Part shown: positions 33,790 through 44,540 of the stretch, one piece after another
Layout of the letters: each line of letters begins with the position of its first letter
Position numbering within the stretch: position 1 is the first letter of the stretch
Assembly: GCA_963995505.1 (NCBI GenBank)
Contig: OZ023190.1
Location: 15,370,092-15,434,091, forward strand
Length of the DNA: 64,000 bases
Direction: 5' to 3'
Source of the DNA: Hypericum androsaemum
Lineage: Eukaryota; Streptophyta; Magnoliopsida; Malpighiales; Hypericaceae
The notes under the pieces: model-generated
The model's database searches: none
Seen by the model: the letters and a program-made list of their open reading frames with translations, nothing else
What the model was told of the DNA's origin: nothing
Position numbers and translations under genes: made by a program

Positions 33790-36295
33790 GAACCGGAAAA
33801 CAATTATGGGAAATTGGAATACAATTCGCAACTGTAATTTTAGCTAATTATTTTGGTGGCTTACTGGTGTTAACTATTGAGGCCAAATTTTTTTAACCTT
33901 TTCAAACCACCTTTTTACTGTCAAACACAGTAAATTTAAATTGACATAGTTTTAACTGTTATATTTGACTCTATACTACTTGTCGTTCATTCAAATCAGA
34001 ACCATCTACAAAAAATCATATCAATCGGACCAGGACTTATGAATTAAATTGCTTGTCGTAGGAGGTGAATAAGGTGATACTTTTGGCAAAAAAGGGCAAT
34101 AATTAGGTTATCTTAAGCGGGGCATAGAATCATGTGCCTTCATGGAACCATTGTTTCTCATTCATTTTTATTTCCATTCTTGGATAGAATAGTCCATCCA
34201 TCTCGTCAAATGATGAGATATTCACCGGAATGATGTTTCATATTAATTATTATAATTAATCAAGATTTGAATTGTGTATGAATTTTTTGAAAATGATAAA
34301 ATATGTATTTAAAATTCACGTATTACCAATAATTCATACTCGAGACATTGTTATATTTTTTTTGTTAATTTGAAACAATTTTCTTGGCAAATCATTTAAT
34401 TAAGTCTTTGTTTGTACCGGAATAAAGGATAATACATGAGTTTGAATTGTCAATTCTAACACCATAATTTTAGATAACGGGGTGATTTTATATGCTAACT
34501 TTGGATCCTTCTCATAATCATTATTTTTAAATATATGGTCCGACTGGTGGTTCGACCTATTAGACTACAAATCGTCCAAATTACCGGCCCATAAATAGTG
34601 ATAAGGACGACAACCTTACGAACCGGATAAATTTTCAGTCTAACCAAAAATTTGACCCAGTAAACTTGGAAATTAAAAATCCGACTTTTACCCCAAATTG
34701 GCCTCTTATCACTTTCGCCTCCACAAACTGAAAACCCTCGACTACCTCCCTCCACCGGCCTCGCCTTTGTCCCTCCGGTGAGCAGCGACGCCGACCGGCC
34801 TCCCTGCAGCTCAAAGGTAAGCCGAGTTCTCTCATTCTTTCGCTCTCACTCCTTCTCTCTCTCGCTCTCTCTCACCAAACGAGGATAATTCTAATTTTTG
34901 AACCCAACAGAGGATCCACCTTCTCTCCTCTTCTCCGCTGCCACTCACATCTCTCACCCTCTCTCTCTCTATCTTTCTGAGGTGCCAACATGCAAGACAA
35001 AGGTCCAACAAGAGGAAGTTAAATCTGCTTCTCGATGAGGCAGAGAGGAAGCGTATAGGAAAATGGATGTGAGTGAAGGAAGAGTTATGGAGAAGAGAGG
35101 AGGTAGAATGGTTTGAGTCTCATCTTTTGTTTCTTGATTTTCTTTTTTCTTTTTTTTTGACAGGTCCTTCTACTAATTGTTTGACATTTTGAGTGACAGT
35201 TTTTTTTTTAGTGACACAAAGTTGAAATGTAACTAAAGGAAAGAGCCGAGAGAGAAAATGGAAATGATGTAGAAAGATTAAAATATTGTTAATTGGTGGG
35301 GGAAGTGGAAAGGAAAATAGGAATGCGTGAAAAATTAAATGGGAAAGCGTCAGGTGGGTTGGCTCACGGCTGGGAAAATTAAAATATGAATGCATGAGCA
35401 AGAGAAGGAGAAAGTAAAATATAAAATCCGGTCCGATCGGATGGTTCGACTGCTCGAACCATCCGATCCGGAGGAACTATCCGATCCGGAAGACGGAAAA
35501 AAATATAGGATCGACCTCCGAGTCATTTTTGAAAATAATGTTTGTAATGACAATTTAATACCGTTACTTAATTCAACAATTAAACAAGGCTCCTTCAATA
35601 ATTACTTACCGGTTTTAAATGCCAATTTAGCAGGCTCCTAACAAAATAATCACCCATATAGTCAATGTTTTCCATGATTACAGCCAATCTTCCACCCACT
35701 GTAATTCCGCTTTTTAACTGTCATCTATAGCTCGTTTTCGGTAATGGTGCTTTATTCCATTCAAATGTCGAGGCAAAGCTAGACGAGTAGGGACCCGAAA
35801 ATGGAAAGTACAGAACCAGTAATTGGAAAGATTAACAACGAATCACAAGTGTTAATTACCATGTGCAACCATGATTGCAATTTTCTTGTACATTAACTAC
35901 GAACAAGTTACATCAATTGACGATCGTATTTTTTTAATCAAACCTCGAATTTGAATTATTGGGAACGCAGTCGTCATAAATATTTGATAACAAAGCTTTT
36001 TCATCTTTCAAAGTTCATTCCTGATTCGAACTTGAATTAGTCGATACATTAACCCGGATACTAGGTAGTATAAAAAAAATTTATTGTCGATTAATCCATC
36101 TGTCATCTGTATCCTTTACTTGATCAGGATCCGGATCCATGGGATCCTGAACTTCAAAACCATTAATGAGTACATTTTAAATGTATCTTAGGGATTTTTT
36201 TTCAAAATAGGCAAAAAATATAGATATATTTTATAAATAGGTAAAAACTTAATATATTATCAAAATAGACAAAATTTTAATTAAAAATTAAAAAA
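33790..36295. other. Intergenic, no gene seen
   Basis: AT-rich with a C/T-rich patch (34690-34990) and several T-runs near 35150-35210. Near 35430-35490 CCGATCCGG and related GATC-rich short repeats recur. No supported gene. Confidence 0.5.
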
Positions 36296-36302
36296 ATAAA
36301 GG

Positions 36303-36771
36303 AAACGACCCAAGAGTAGGTCGACTCTTTTTCTATACCTCACACATCAATTTAATAAAAAAATATAATAATGGAGGCGACCCAAGAGTAAGTCGCCTCT
36401 CTCACAGTTCAAAAAATGTGCTAATATGCAATTGAACTCATTTGACTCTTTTATTATTATTTTATAAGCGTTATAAGTTAGTGTTAGATTGTCCAAATGA
36501 GTTAATTTTGATTTAATTTTGCTCAATTTTTCGAGACTTACGCATAGAGTTCAACAAATTATGCTAAATCAAAAAAAAATCGTTCGGATAAACGATCACC
36601 AACTTATACAACTTTAAAAAGAAAAAAATTACAAAAAAAGTAGTGGTGGAAGGAGGCGACCTAGTTATAGGTCGACTCCACTATTCACTTTTTTAATGAT
36701 TGTTAAAGTGACAAGTTGTTGTTTGGGTATTCGAATGAGTTATATATTTTTTATTAAATTGATGTGTGAGG
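36303..36771. repeat. Foldback repeat with 25-bp inverted arms and GGCGAC hairpins
   Basis: CCTCACACATCAATTTAATA followed by an A-run (36338-36363) is the reverse complement of a T-run followed by TATTAAATTGATGTGTGAGG (to 36771), an exact 25-bp inverted repeat. Inside and beside it are three small palindromes: CGACCC..GGTCG (36306-36323), GAGGCGAC..GTCGCCTC (36374-36399) and GAGGCGACCT..AGGTCGACTC (about 36654-36680). Two internal halves also look like diverged direct copies around 'ATTGTCCAAATGAGTTA' and 'GGGTATTCGAATGAGTTA'. Origin unknown; it may be a non-autonomous transposon. Confidence 0.65.
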
Positions 36772-37118
36772 CACACCAACCGGGCGATCATCATTAGTAC
36801 CATTGGCCGGATTTTATTTTTTTTTACTTTCAGAAGTTTTTTCCGTGGAACAACCAAAATTTAAAATTAATCACCCAGCATATATTATAACATTTTTTTT
36901 ATATTGCGCCATCTCAAGAAATTTTTCAATTTTCGATGAGTGTGTTGCTGTGTATACATTCGTAATACCCAAACTCATTATTTTTTTACAAAATTAAGTC
37001 TTTTCCACAAATCCAACAACTAATACAATGTAAGGTATAAAAAAGTAATACTTCCTATAATACATTCATTGCAACAACTTCAATCATAATTTCTGATGCT
37101 ATCTTATCGGTTTAGTTT

Positions 37119-37136
37119 ATATATATATATATATAT
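37119..37136. repeat. (TA)n microsatellite
   Basis: About nine TA units in AT-rich DNA upstream of the BIG GRAIN 1-like gene. Confidence 0.8.
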
Positions 37137-37310
37137 TTGAACTGTGACAAAAAAGGAAAATTAATCAGGAATCACCAACCAGGAAGAGGATGAATATTCT
37201 CTCACTTGTCACACTCTCCCTCTAATTCTCTATGGTTAGGCAGTTTGACGGTTCAATAATGTAGATGGTGGGCTGCAATATGTCTTTTACTTGTTAGTTA
37301 TTAAATCATA

Positions 37311-37357
37311 CCAAACCTATTTATTATTTTTTGGGGGGAATGCCAAACCTATTTATT
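37311..37357 (-). mobile_element. Micro-retroposon insertion with 15-bp flanking repeat
   Basis: CCAAACCTATTTATT is repeated exactly at 37311-37325 and 37343-37357. Between are 17 bp, ATTTTTTGGGGGGAATG; on the minus strand this is CATTCCCCCC then A's. It fits a nearly complete 5' truncation of a poly-A retroposon, with an unusual C-run next to the tail. Confidence 0.6.
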
Positions 37358-37587
37358 GAACCATCCAATTACTCCTCTAAAACTTTGTAGTTATTTCACC
37401 TACCACCGGCTATTAATTTATAATAATGTTTGTTTCACATTTCAGTCTTGCTAAATTACATAGAACAAGACAACATAAAATTATCGAGAATTCCATCCGA
37501 ATTACGAAAAAATGATATTATTTTTTGTTGGTGAAAAAATACGTTATTCCCCCCACAGCGCATCCCATCCTACACTCTCCCTCCCCT

Positions 37588-37660
37588 CCTTTATAAAGCC
37601 ACCCTCCCCGCTGTTCTGTTTTCCCCAATTCTCAAGTCCTCTCTCTCTCTCTCTCTCTCT
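37588..37660 (+). promoter_or_regulatory. TATA box and CT-repeat leader of the BIG GRAIN 1-like gene
   Basis: CTTTATAAAG (about 37589-37598) is a good TATA box, followed about 40 bp later by (CT)11 at 37639-37660, a common plant core-promoter/leader arrangement. The leader to 37957 contains no upstream ATG. Confidence 0.7.
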
Positions 37661-37957
37661 AGTCTGAAGCCCAAGGCGTGCCATTTTGTTGTCATTAGCC
37701 TCCTCCAGACCAACCCAAACCAAACCAAACCCCATCATCATCAAGTACATTTCTTTCCTTCCTAGAAACAAACACACACAAGTTTCAGTTCAATCTCTCT
37801 GCGGTGTCTTGTCTTTGCTTTGTTTTGTGTGTCCACTCTTCCACTCTACATTGGCAACAAAAGGGGGAACACAATATCCAAGCCCTTGTCCTTCTCCTGT
37901 TGGGTTCCCTTCCTCTGTTTTTTTTATCAACACATTATCATTTAGAAGCCAAAAACC

Positions 37958-39151
37958 ATGTACAAGTTGGAGAAACACCCGAGAAGAGGAGCAGAAGACA
38001 GGTTCAACAAGAACCCAACTTTCTCCTCGTCTCTCCTCGACGAAATCTACCGCTCCATGGCCGAGGGGGACCAGGACAATGTCAACGAACCCAAGTCGAA
38101 AAAACAGAGCTTTCCTAAAGGTGGGGCCCTGAGACCCAACAACAGGGGAGGAAGCAGGGGAGAGAAGGAGGAGGAAAGGGATGTGTTGGCGCTTCGCCGG
38201 GCTTGTTTGATCGAGAAGTGGATGGACCAGAAGGTCAGCGAGAAGGTCGTCGTCGCCCAACGGAGGAAAAACCCATCTCAATTTGACCACGACCTTGACC
38301 AAGATCCTCTGTTTTTTAGTTCAACTTCCAGCTCGTCGGATTCCAGCTCCGGTGGATTCTCATCCTCCGACAACGATTCCTTCTACCGGACAAGGCCCAA
38401 GGCGTCTTCCTACCCTTCGGAGAAGAAGCCTCCAAAGCCAATAAGGACGGCCAAAACAGAGAGGGCTCTGTTTTATGAGCAGCAGAGGGAAGAAGAAGCT
38501 CGAAATCTTGACGAAAGCTTGATCAAGTCAAAGTCCAGAGCTTTGAGGATTTACAACAACCTGAAGAAGGCGAAGCAGCCGATTTCTCCGGGCGGGAAGC
38601 TGGCAACTTTCATCAACTCTCTGTTCCAAGCGGGACAAAACGGTAAAAGAACACCCAAGAGCCCTGCTTTATCCTCGAAGCTTAGGTCAGGGGAGGAGTC
38701 CACTTGTTCATCGGCTTCTTCCTTCTCGAGATCGTGCCTGAGCAAGAACTCGCCCTCCGCGAGGGAGAAGCTTCGCAACGGGGTCAAAAGGAACGTCACG
38801 TTCCACCCGGTGAGCCTGGTCGTCGACGAGGAGTTGAAGCCCGTAGGGCACAAGAAGCTTTACCGGGAGGAGGAAAAGAGCCGGAGGGTGGAGGATGTGG
38901 CTAGAGAGTTCTTGAAAGAGTATCGCCACCAGAAGGGTGACAACAATAATAGTAATTACCGATTCGGAAACGAGGAAGAAGAAGAAGAAGATGATGATGA
39001 TGTTATGAGTTGTTCGAGTTCGGATCTTTTCGAGCTCGATCATCTCTCAGTGATCGGAGGCGATTGCAGGTACAGGGAGGAGCTTCCTGTTTACGAGACC
39101 ACCCGGGTTGAGACCAACCGCGCCATTATTGCTAGTGGCTTGAGAGTGTAA
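37958..39151 (+). CDS. BIG GRAIN 1-like protein
   Basis: A single 397-aa exon. Family landmarks in order: SSSLLDEIYRSM near the N terminus, LALRRACLIEKWMDQKVSEK, a Ser-rich stretch, KTERALFYEQQREEE, SRALRIYNNLKKAKQPISPG with GKLATFINSLF, RNVTFHPVSLVVDEELKPVG with HKKLY, and VAREFLKEYR, followed by an acidic run and FELDHLSVIG. Rice BG1 is a plasma-membrane protein promoting auxin response and grain size; Arabidopsis homologues are less well studied. No membrane helix is predicted by eye, so membrane association would be peripheral. The ATG at 37958 is the first in the leader. The intronless structure is normal for the family. Subgroup (A to E) not determined. Confidence 0.9.
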   Translation: MYKLEKHPRRGAEDRFNKNPTFSSSLLDEIYRSMAEGDQDNVNEPKSKKQSFPKGGALRPNNRGGSRGEKEEERDVLALRRACLIEKWMDQKVSEKVVVAQRRKNPSQFDHDLDQDPLFFSSTSSSSDSSSGGFSSSDNDSFYRTRPKASSYPSEKKPPKPIRTAKTERALFYEQQREEEARNLDESLIKSKSRALRIYNNLKKAKQPISPGGKLATFINSLFQAGQNGKRTPKSPALSSKLRSGEESTCSSASSFSRSCLSKNSPSAREKLRNGVKRNVTFHPVSLVVDEELKPVGHKKLYREEEKSRRVEDVAREFLKEYRHQKGDNNNSNYRFGNEEEEEEDDDDVMSCSSSDLFELDHLSVIGGDCRYREELPVYETTRVETNRAIIASGLRV

Positions 39152-41011
39152 TAGTAATGTCAGGGTTATAGAGCAGATTAGAGATCATCAATTAGCTGTG
39201 TCCTTTCTTGTGTAATTAAACTAGTGTTTTTGTTTTTTTATTTCTGAGATTGGTCTGTGTGGAGATAGATCCATTTCTTTGAGTTTGGGAAAATTGTGTG
39301 GGGAAAGGAGGTGGTGTTGGTATATGGAAGTTTAATCTATTTTTGGTGGTTTATCCCATTAATAAAGGAGTTATAACATTCTTCCATATTTTCTAAGGGC
39401 CTCCTTCTTCTGCATTTTTATCTACGACTTTTTCTTATTGTACCAGCGTATTGTGTTTAATGCTAACACCAGGTTGGTTTAACTCGTGCGATTTATCCGA
39501 ATTAGTCCAATCTATAAAGAATTTAGAGTTTTGTATTCATTGTATGACTTAAGAAATCAATTTAACTAGAATTCTAGCTTAACCAATTAACTCAAATTTT
39601 CCTGTATATAGTTTGAATTTGCGGGATTTAAAAATGGTAAATTTCTAGTGTTCAATTTGATTATGTTGAACATTATTTATAAGATAATTTTTTAATATTA
39701 TTTTTTACATTTATAAGATTATGATTTTACAATCGAAGCATCGTTCGACAGAGAAATGCGCCGTGTGAATGCAAATTAGACATTGGACGGACCGGACCCA
39801 TGCCGGTACGTAGAAATTTAAAGACTGGCCACACTTGGTCTCTTTGGAGGAACGTTTAAATTTTTAAAAAACTCAAACAGCCATAAAATACTGTAAAAGT
39901 GAAGTGAGAGTACGTTTTTTTTACAGGGATAGGGGCAAAAGTGGGGATGAGGTAATACCAGATCATATGATCTAAGGTAGACAAGATTCTGACAAATACA
40001 GATGTGATCCTATCGGAGAAAAAGAAAGGATTAGAGAGAAGGAAAAGGATAACGAAAGATTCCAGATTGTAATCACAAGCAAAATGAGACCAAGTCATGG
40101 GATTTGTATTGTGACACAACTTGGTGACGGAAAAGGGAAAGCCATATCACCAACTATACCAACTATAGAAGTGGTAAGTAATTTAATTTTATTAAAAATA
40201 TTTTGAGTTTAAATCATATATGAATATAAATGATATTATTGAAAAGATTTATCTTTAAATAGGGGTCTCATAATTTTTTTATATTTATATCATATGATAT
40301 TTGAATTTATTAGGCTGATTAATCCATGTGTATTAAAAATGTCCCAACAATTATTTGACATTGATGTATTCATAGGAATTTGAATTCCAGACATATTTAA
40401 ATTAGAACAACGTAGCTAATAACTCACAATACTATATATTTGCCCGAAAAAATAGGAAAAAGAAAAATATTCCCTTCCCTTTACCCATGAGAATATAGAA
40501 AGTTGTGAGAGCTTTTGCTTTCTTCTCTTTGTTAATTTTGATCTCTCTCTCTTTTTCCTTTCTTGCAATTAGGAATTGGGTTTTGTATTTTGGCAAGTTT
40601 TGAGTACTTTGTATGGCCCCTCATTGCTTGAACGTTGAGTTAGCATCATAACCATTCCCAAGGCCAGTAAGAAATTACAAGACCAAAAGAGAGGGTCGCC
40701 ATTTTTTCTTGGTTCCAACTCCTCCACTGCAAGCTTCCTTTCAATCTTATTTCAAAAGAATTTATTGTTATTAAATTAATCTCGCGGACATTTTTTTAAT
40801 TAATTTGGACGTAGGAACTAGAGTTCGCTGTTGAGTATTTCGATAGAATTTATTATTGTTCCTTCAAAAGAAGGGATTTGGATTCAGAGGGACTACATAA
40901 AAATCATCCCCATGGTATGGACTAAATATGGGCCTTTAGATTTGATCAAATTCTTTTTTTACAGATCTGATGGTCAGAATCTGTTGAGAGTATTTTCGAA
41001 TTTTTATCCAA
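39152..41011. other. Intergenic region after the BIG GRAIN 1-like gene
   Basis: The first 250 bp are likely 3' UTR. The rest is AT-rich without supported genes; a CTCTCTCT tract lies near 40540. Confidence 0.5.
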
Positions 41012-41049
41012 ACATACTCATTAGGGTTCCACATACTCATTAGGGTTCC
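41012..41049 (+). repeat. 19-bp perfect tandem duplication
   Basis: ACATACTCATTAGGGTTCC is repeated back to back at 41012-41030 and 41031-41049. Confidence 0.85.
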
Positions 41050-41199
41050 AGTATACCCATACGCTGTTTCGACTTTGATTATTGCTGGATTGGTCGATTT
41101 CACGTAGTTCTGATGATTTTGTATTTAAAGATTGGGACTTTATGTTGGTGTTTGGTTGTTTTTGAACTTAGTGCTTAAAATTCTAGCAAAAATTCATAG

Positions 41200-41506
41200 A
41201 TGAATGATACCAATATTAAAGTAGAATGATACCAATATCCTAGAACGATGATACCAATATTCGAGAAGAATGAAACCAATACATTCAAATGGTATATATT
41301 TTCACTTATAATGGGATACCAATATTGGAGAAGATGAAAACCAATATCACGGTGGAATGAAACCAATATCATAGTAGGATAAAACCAATGTCATAGTAGA
41401 ATGAAACCAATAACATAGAAGATGGAAACCAATATCATAGTAGAATGAAACCAATAGCATAGAAGATGGAAACCAATATCCGAAAAAATGGAAACCAATA
41501 TTCTCA
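41200..41506 (+). repeat. Minisatellite, about 13 units of 22 bp
   Basis: Units follow GAATGAAACCAATATCATAG plus two bases. ACCAAT is the most constant core; copies vary in the last half, and one unit near 41278-41320 is longer. Units to the right (41370-41490) are the most alike, suggesting later local amplification there. Read on the other strand it gives a repetitive short peptide that I do not regard as coding. Confidence 0.85.
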
Positions 41507-41509
41507 TAC

Positions 41510-43265
41510 TTGTATTTATTGCTGATATTTTTTTTAAATTATTTTAATTATTGTATTTCTAATATTGCCCCTATCCTTTTCGGTAGAGATTACCCATGTC
41601 CCCACTGAATTTGAACCCCAAAAGAAGTAGTCGTTGGTCCTTAAAGAAGCAGTTCTGTTGTCCTCTCATTGGTCCATTTTTGTGTATACAGTAACTATCT
41701 GATATATTATTTCCTTCTTCTTTTGGAGAACATCAGTCCAATCCGAGGACCGAATCAAAAAATTTACGAACAGGAAAAAAAATTCATGGATGAACTTCGT
41801 AAACTCATTTAAGTAAGAAGAATTAATGAGTCACATGATCATGATATATTTTGGTAACATATAAATTTTTTTTATCTAACCCAAAACTTAAGATTATAGA
41901 ATTTAAGGCATGTCTACTTTTTTTACCCGGCCATCAGATATTTAGACTGTAATGCGCCAACTACGATTATCAATTTTTACGCTCATAACCCTTACCATTA
42001 GTAAGGTGTTAATGTGTTTGTTTTCCTATACATATAATTGCATTTTGTATATGCAACCAAACTTTTTTTAGTTGAACTTTAGATATCAATCCCCGCAAAA
42101 ATGCATATAAGAAATTTAACTCTAAATCTTTATCAATTCGTTAATGTCTTGTATTATCCGCCAAATATGCAATGTAGTTATGATTTATCTAACTATCCTA
42201 TAGTTGTTATGTATCCGTACCCTAAATCTATAAGATGCCGATGACAATTGCTATTAACATCTATTTATTCTTATGCTCTAACACTCCTATTGCGCCGTCC
42301 AGAGAAATATTTTAGTCAAATTCAATTAAATATATAAAATTGAATTGCACTACTACTAAAGAAACTTCTTTAATTATATTCAATTAATTTCTTTTGTGTG
42401 CTAAAGAAATTACTCTAATTACCGTCAAAAAATTTTCTTTTATGTGCTAAAGAAATTACACTCGCCGTGAAATTGATTACTGGAAAAATAACTAATGTGC
42501 TCCGGAATCTTTCTCAATGATTACCAAGGCAGCTGGATCGATTTTTTGTTGTTGTAATTGTACGTTCATAAATACTACTTAATATATTCCATGATTATAA
42601 CTTTATTGAAGTAACAAGTGAATTCTATAAAATGTATTTTCTGTTTCTATGTCTTATTAAAAATCAATCGTTTGGCATATAAAAATAACGGATTTCCCAC
42701 AAAACTCAACGACACAATCAAGCATGTAACGATTCTAGAACTATGACACTTGTAAGATAAAATATGTTGCCAATAGATTTCATAATTGCCTACGAAAGAT
42801 ATTATTAGAACGTGACGAGCAGGCACAAAGGTCTCGTATTGCGTGACGGGGTACACAACAAATAATATATTATATATAAACTATATAGTATTACTACTAA
42901 ATCTTGGTCATATTTAGACGAAACCCATATGATTAGAAGCTCGAAAGAAACAATAACAACTTTAAAGCGGTGGGTGGGTTTGCAACTTAGTTATTAAAGG
43001 AATATTACATAGGAGCGAGTAACATAAATAATATTATTATGAATGGTGGATGCTCTTTAATTGAATGTGCTCGAAGAATATTAAAAATCTTAGTTCGAAG
43101 AGTATGGCCGTATGGGAATATTAGTAGCTTACTACTACGTGGGTTTATTAATGTATTATTTCGGATGGTACTCTTACTCCTAACTTCCTTGATTAATTTA
43201 TATATCCGGTATGGTTGGTTTGGTGGCCGATGGGGAAGCAATTGAATGATTTGTGTTGAGGAATT
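41510..43265. other. Intergenic, no gene seen
   Basis: AT-rich throughout. AAAGAAATTACTCTAATTAC and related phrases recur between 42360 and 42460 (AAAGAAA.TT.CT), a weak degenerate repeat. No gene. Confidence 0.5.
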
Positions 43266-43309
43266 AACAATGGCCACGAACTAGTTTCTAAAAAAACAAT
43301 GGCCACGAA
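43266..43309 (+). mobile_element. Micro-retroposon insertion with 15-bp flanking repeat
   Basis: AACAATGGCCACGAA is repeated exactly at 43266-43280 and 43295-43309. The 14 bp between are CTAGTTTCTAAAAA, a short unique end followed by poly-A. The flank is not low-complexity, so this is one of the clearest examples in the window. Confidence 0.7.
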
Positions 43310-43971
43310 GTAATCAATTTTGTAGACGGGTAAAAATTTTAATAGTAAAGAAACTATCCCAAGAAATATTTAATATTATTATGTTCACAAAAATGAGAAC
43401 TCTAGATTTTTTTATTAAGTTGAATCAATTCTTTTTGTGAGTCTGAAATGAAGTTAAGGAAACACATAATTAAATTAATAATCACTCTCCAAAAGAAAAA
43501 AAACTAATTTTAGTATTCATATTTAGTAGTTGACTTAATTCCACTTGACTAAAAAATACCCTAGATTTCAAAAAATTCCATGTATCAATCAATCATGATC
43601 AGCATATTTTATCTTCGTATCAATGATCGCCGGTTTAATATATTAATTGAAAATTTGTTTGGTTGGCAGGGATATTTTGTCTCATCCTTTGTGTCAACTC
43701 ATTAATTTCTACTAGGTTTAATTAAGGAAATCAGGTTAAAGTTTGATAAAAGAAGTTAAACTAGGGTATTTTTAGTTTCCTTGTTTTAGTTTCCATCCAA
43801 TTATATTCGTTGATAAAAAATTGAAACTAATTAATATCTACATACTAACTAAACAGATTAATTTAAAATCAAATGAATTTATACTAAAATAACAAATTTA
43901 TCGACATCAAATAAACGCAAATAAAAGCTATAATTTCTGTGACAGGTTGCACGACTTTTGGTGACATAAAT
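43310..43971. other. Intergenic, no gene seen
   Basis: AT-rich, no coding frame or element recognised. Confidence 0.5.
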
Positions 43972-44015
43972 GTAAGACGATGAATTCTCAAAAAAAAAAA
44001 AAGGTAAGACGATGA
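43972..44015 (+). mobile_element. Micro-retroposon insertion with 12-bp flanking repeat
   Basis: GTAAGACGATGA is repeated exactly at 43972-43983 and 44004-44015. Between lie 20 bp, ATTCTC followed by an A-run and a G. The ATTCTC-poly(A) end matches that at 58965-58978 in reverse orientation. Confidence 0.7.
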
Positions 44016-44336
44016 CGTTAGATGGCCAGTTTGGTGGCTTATGATATTCCTCCTCAGTGTTCAACGTAATGTACTGTCCCAAAAATAGCAAAAAGATAAG
44101 AATTCTTAGCTGTTCATCTTCCAATTAGTAAATTAAAGCAATCGACATCTGCGTACAAGTGGACCATGTATGCTTCTTGAATCCCCAACCCCAAACAATG
44201 AATGAGTGCTTTCTGGCTCACAAAAAAGAAACCCAATTAGTGCTTCAAAAAGTTTTCACCCTCCCCCTCATTAATACAATCAGAATTTACTGCTCCCAGT
44301 AGAGTTTTCCAGAAATAGGGTATGAGAGAGTTCTTT

Positions 44337-44540
44337 ACGAATAGTAACGACTGTCTCACATAATAATAAGAGTTTTTTACGGCGTATTTTTTTCCACTCA
44401 TACGCACTCCGAAAAAATTAACAGGAGTTATTTACTGTGAAACTATTTCAGTCGAAGCACGTTCTCTTATTATGTTTGCGCGCAAAGAAAATGATGACAT
44501 GGATAATACTATCAAATTACTTAAACATTTCTTAACATAA
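44337..44540 (-). mobile_element. 5S rRNA-derived repeat, copy 1 (Cassandra-like or SINE)
   Basis: The segment around CGCACTCCGAAAAAATTAAC to CAGTCGAAGCACGTTC resembles the reverse complement of the internal part of plant 5S rRNA, heavily diverged, between flanks shared with the better-kept copy at 58303-58527 (ACGACTGTCTCACATAATAA on the left, CTTAAACATTTCTTAACATA on the right). Cassandra-type TRIM elements carry 5S-derived sequence in their LTRs, so a solo LTR is one reading. It is not a functional 5S gene. Confidence 0.5.

Noticed and set aside
35185..35215. T-run flanked by AGTGACA repeats
   Set aside because: The repeat is only 7 bp, within reach of chance, so it was not counted with the micro-insertions.
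37790..38302. 170-codon ORF antisense to the BIG GRAIN 1-like gene
   Set aside because: Shadow of a well-recognised sense gene.
44190..44250. AGTGCTT repeats around an A-run
   Set aside because: Seven-bp repeat only; too weak to call an insertion.
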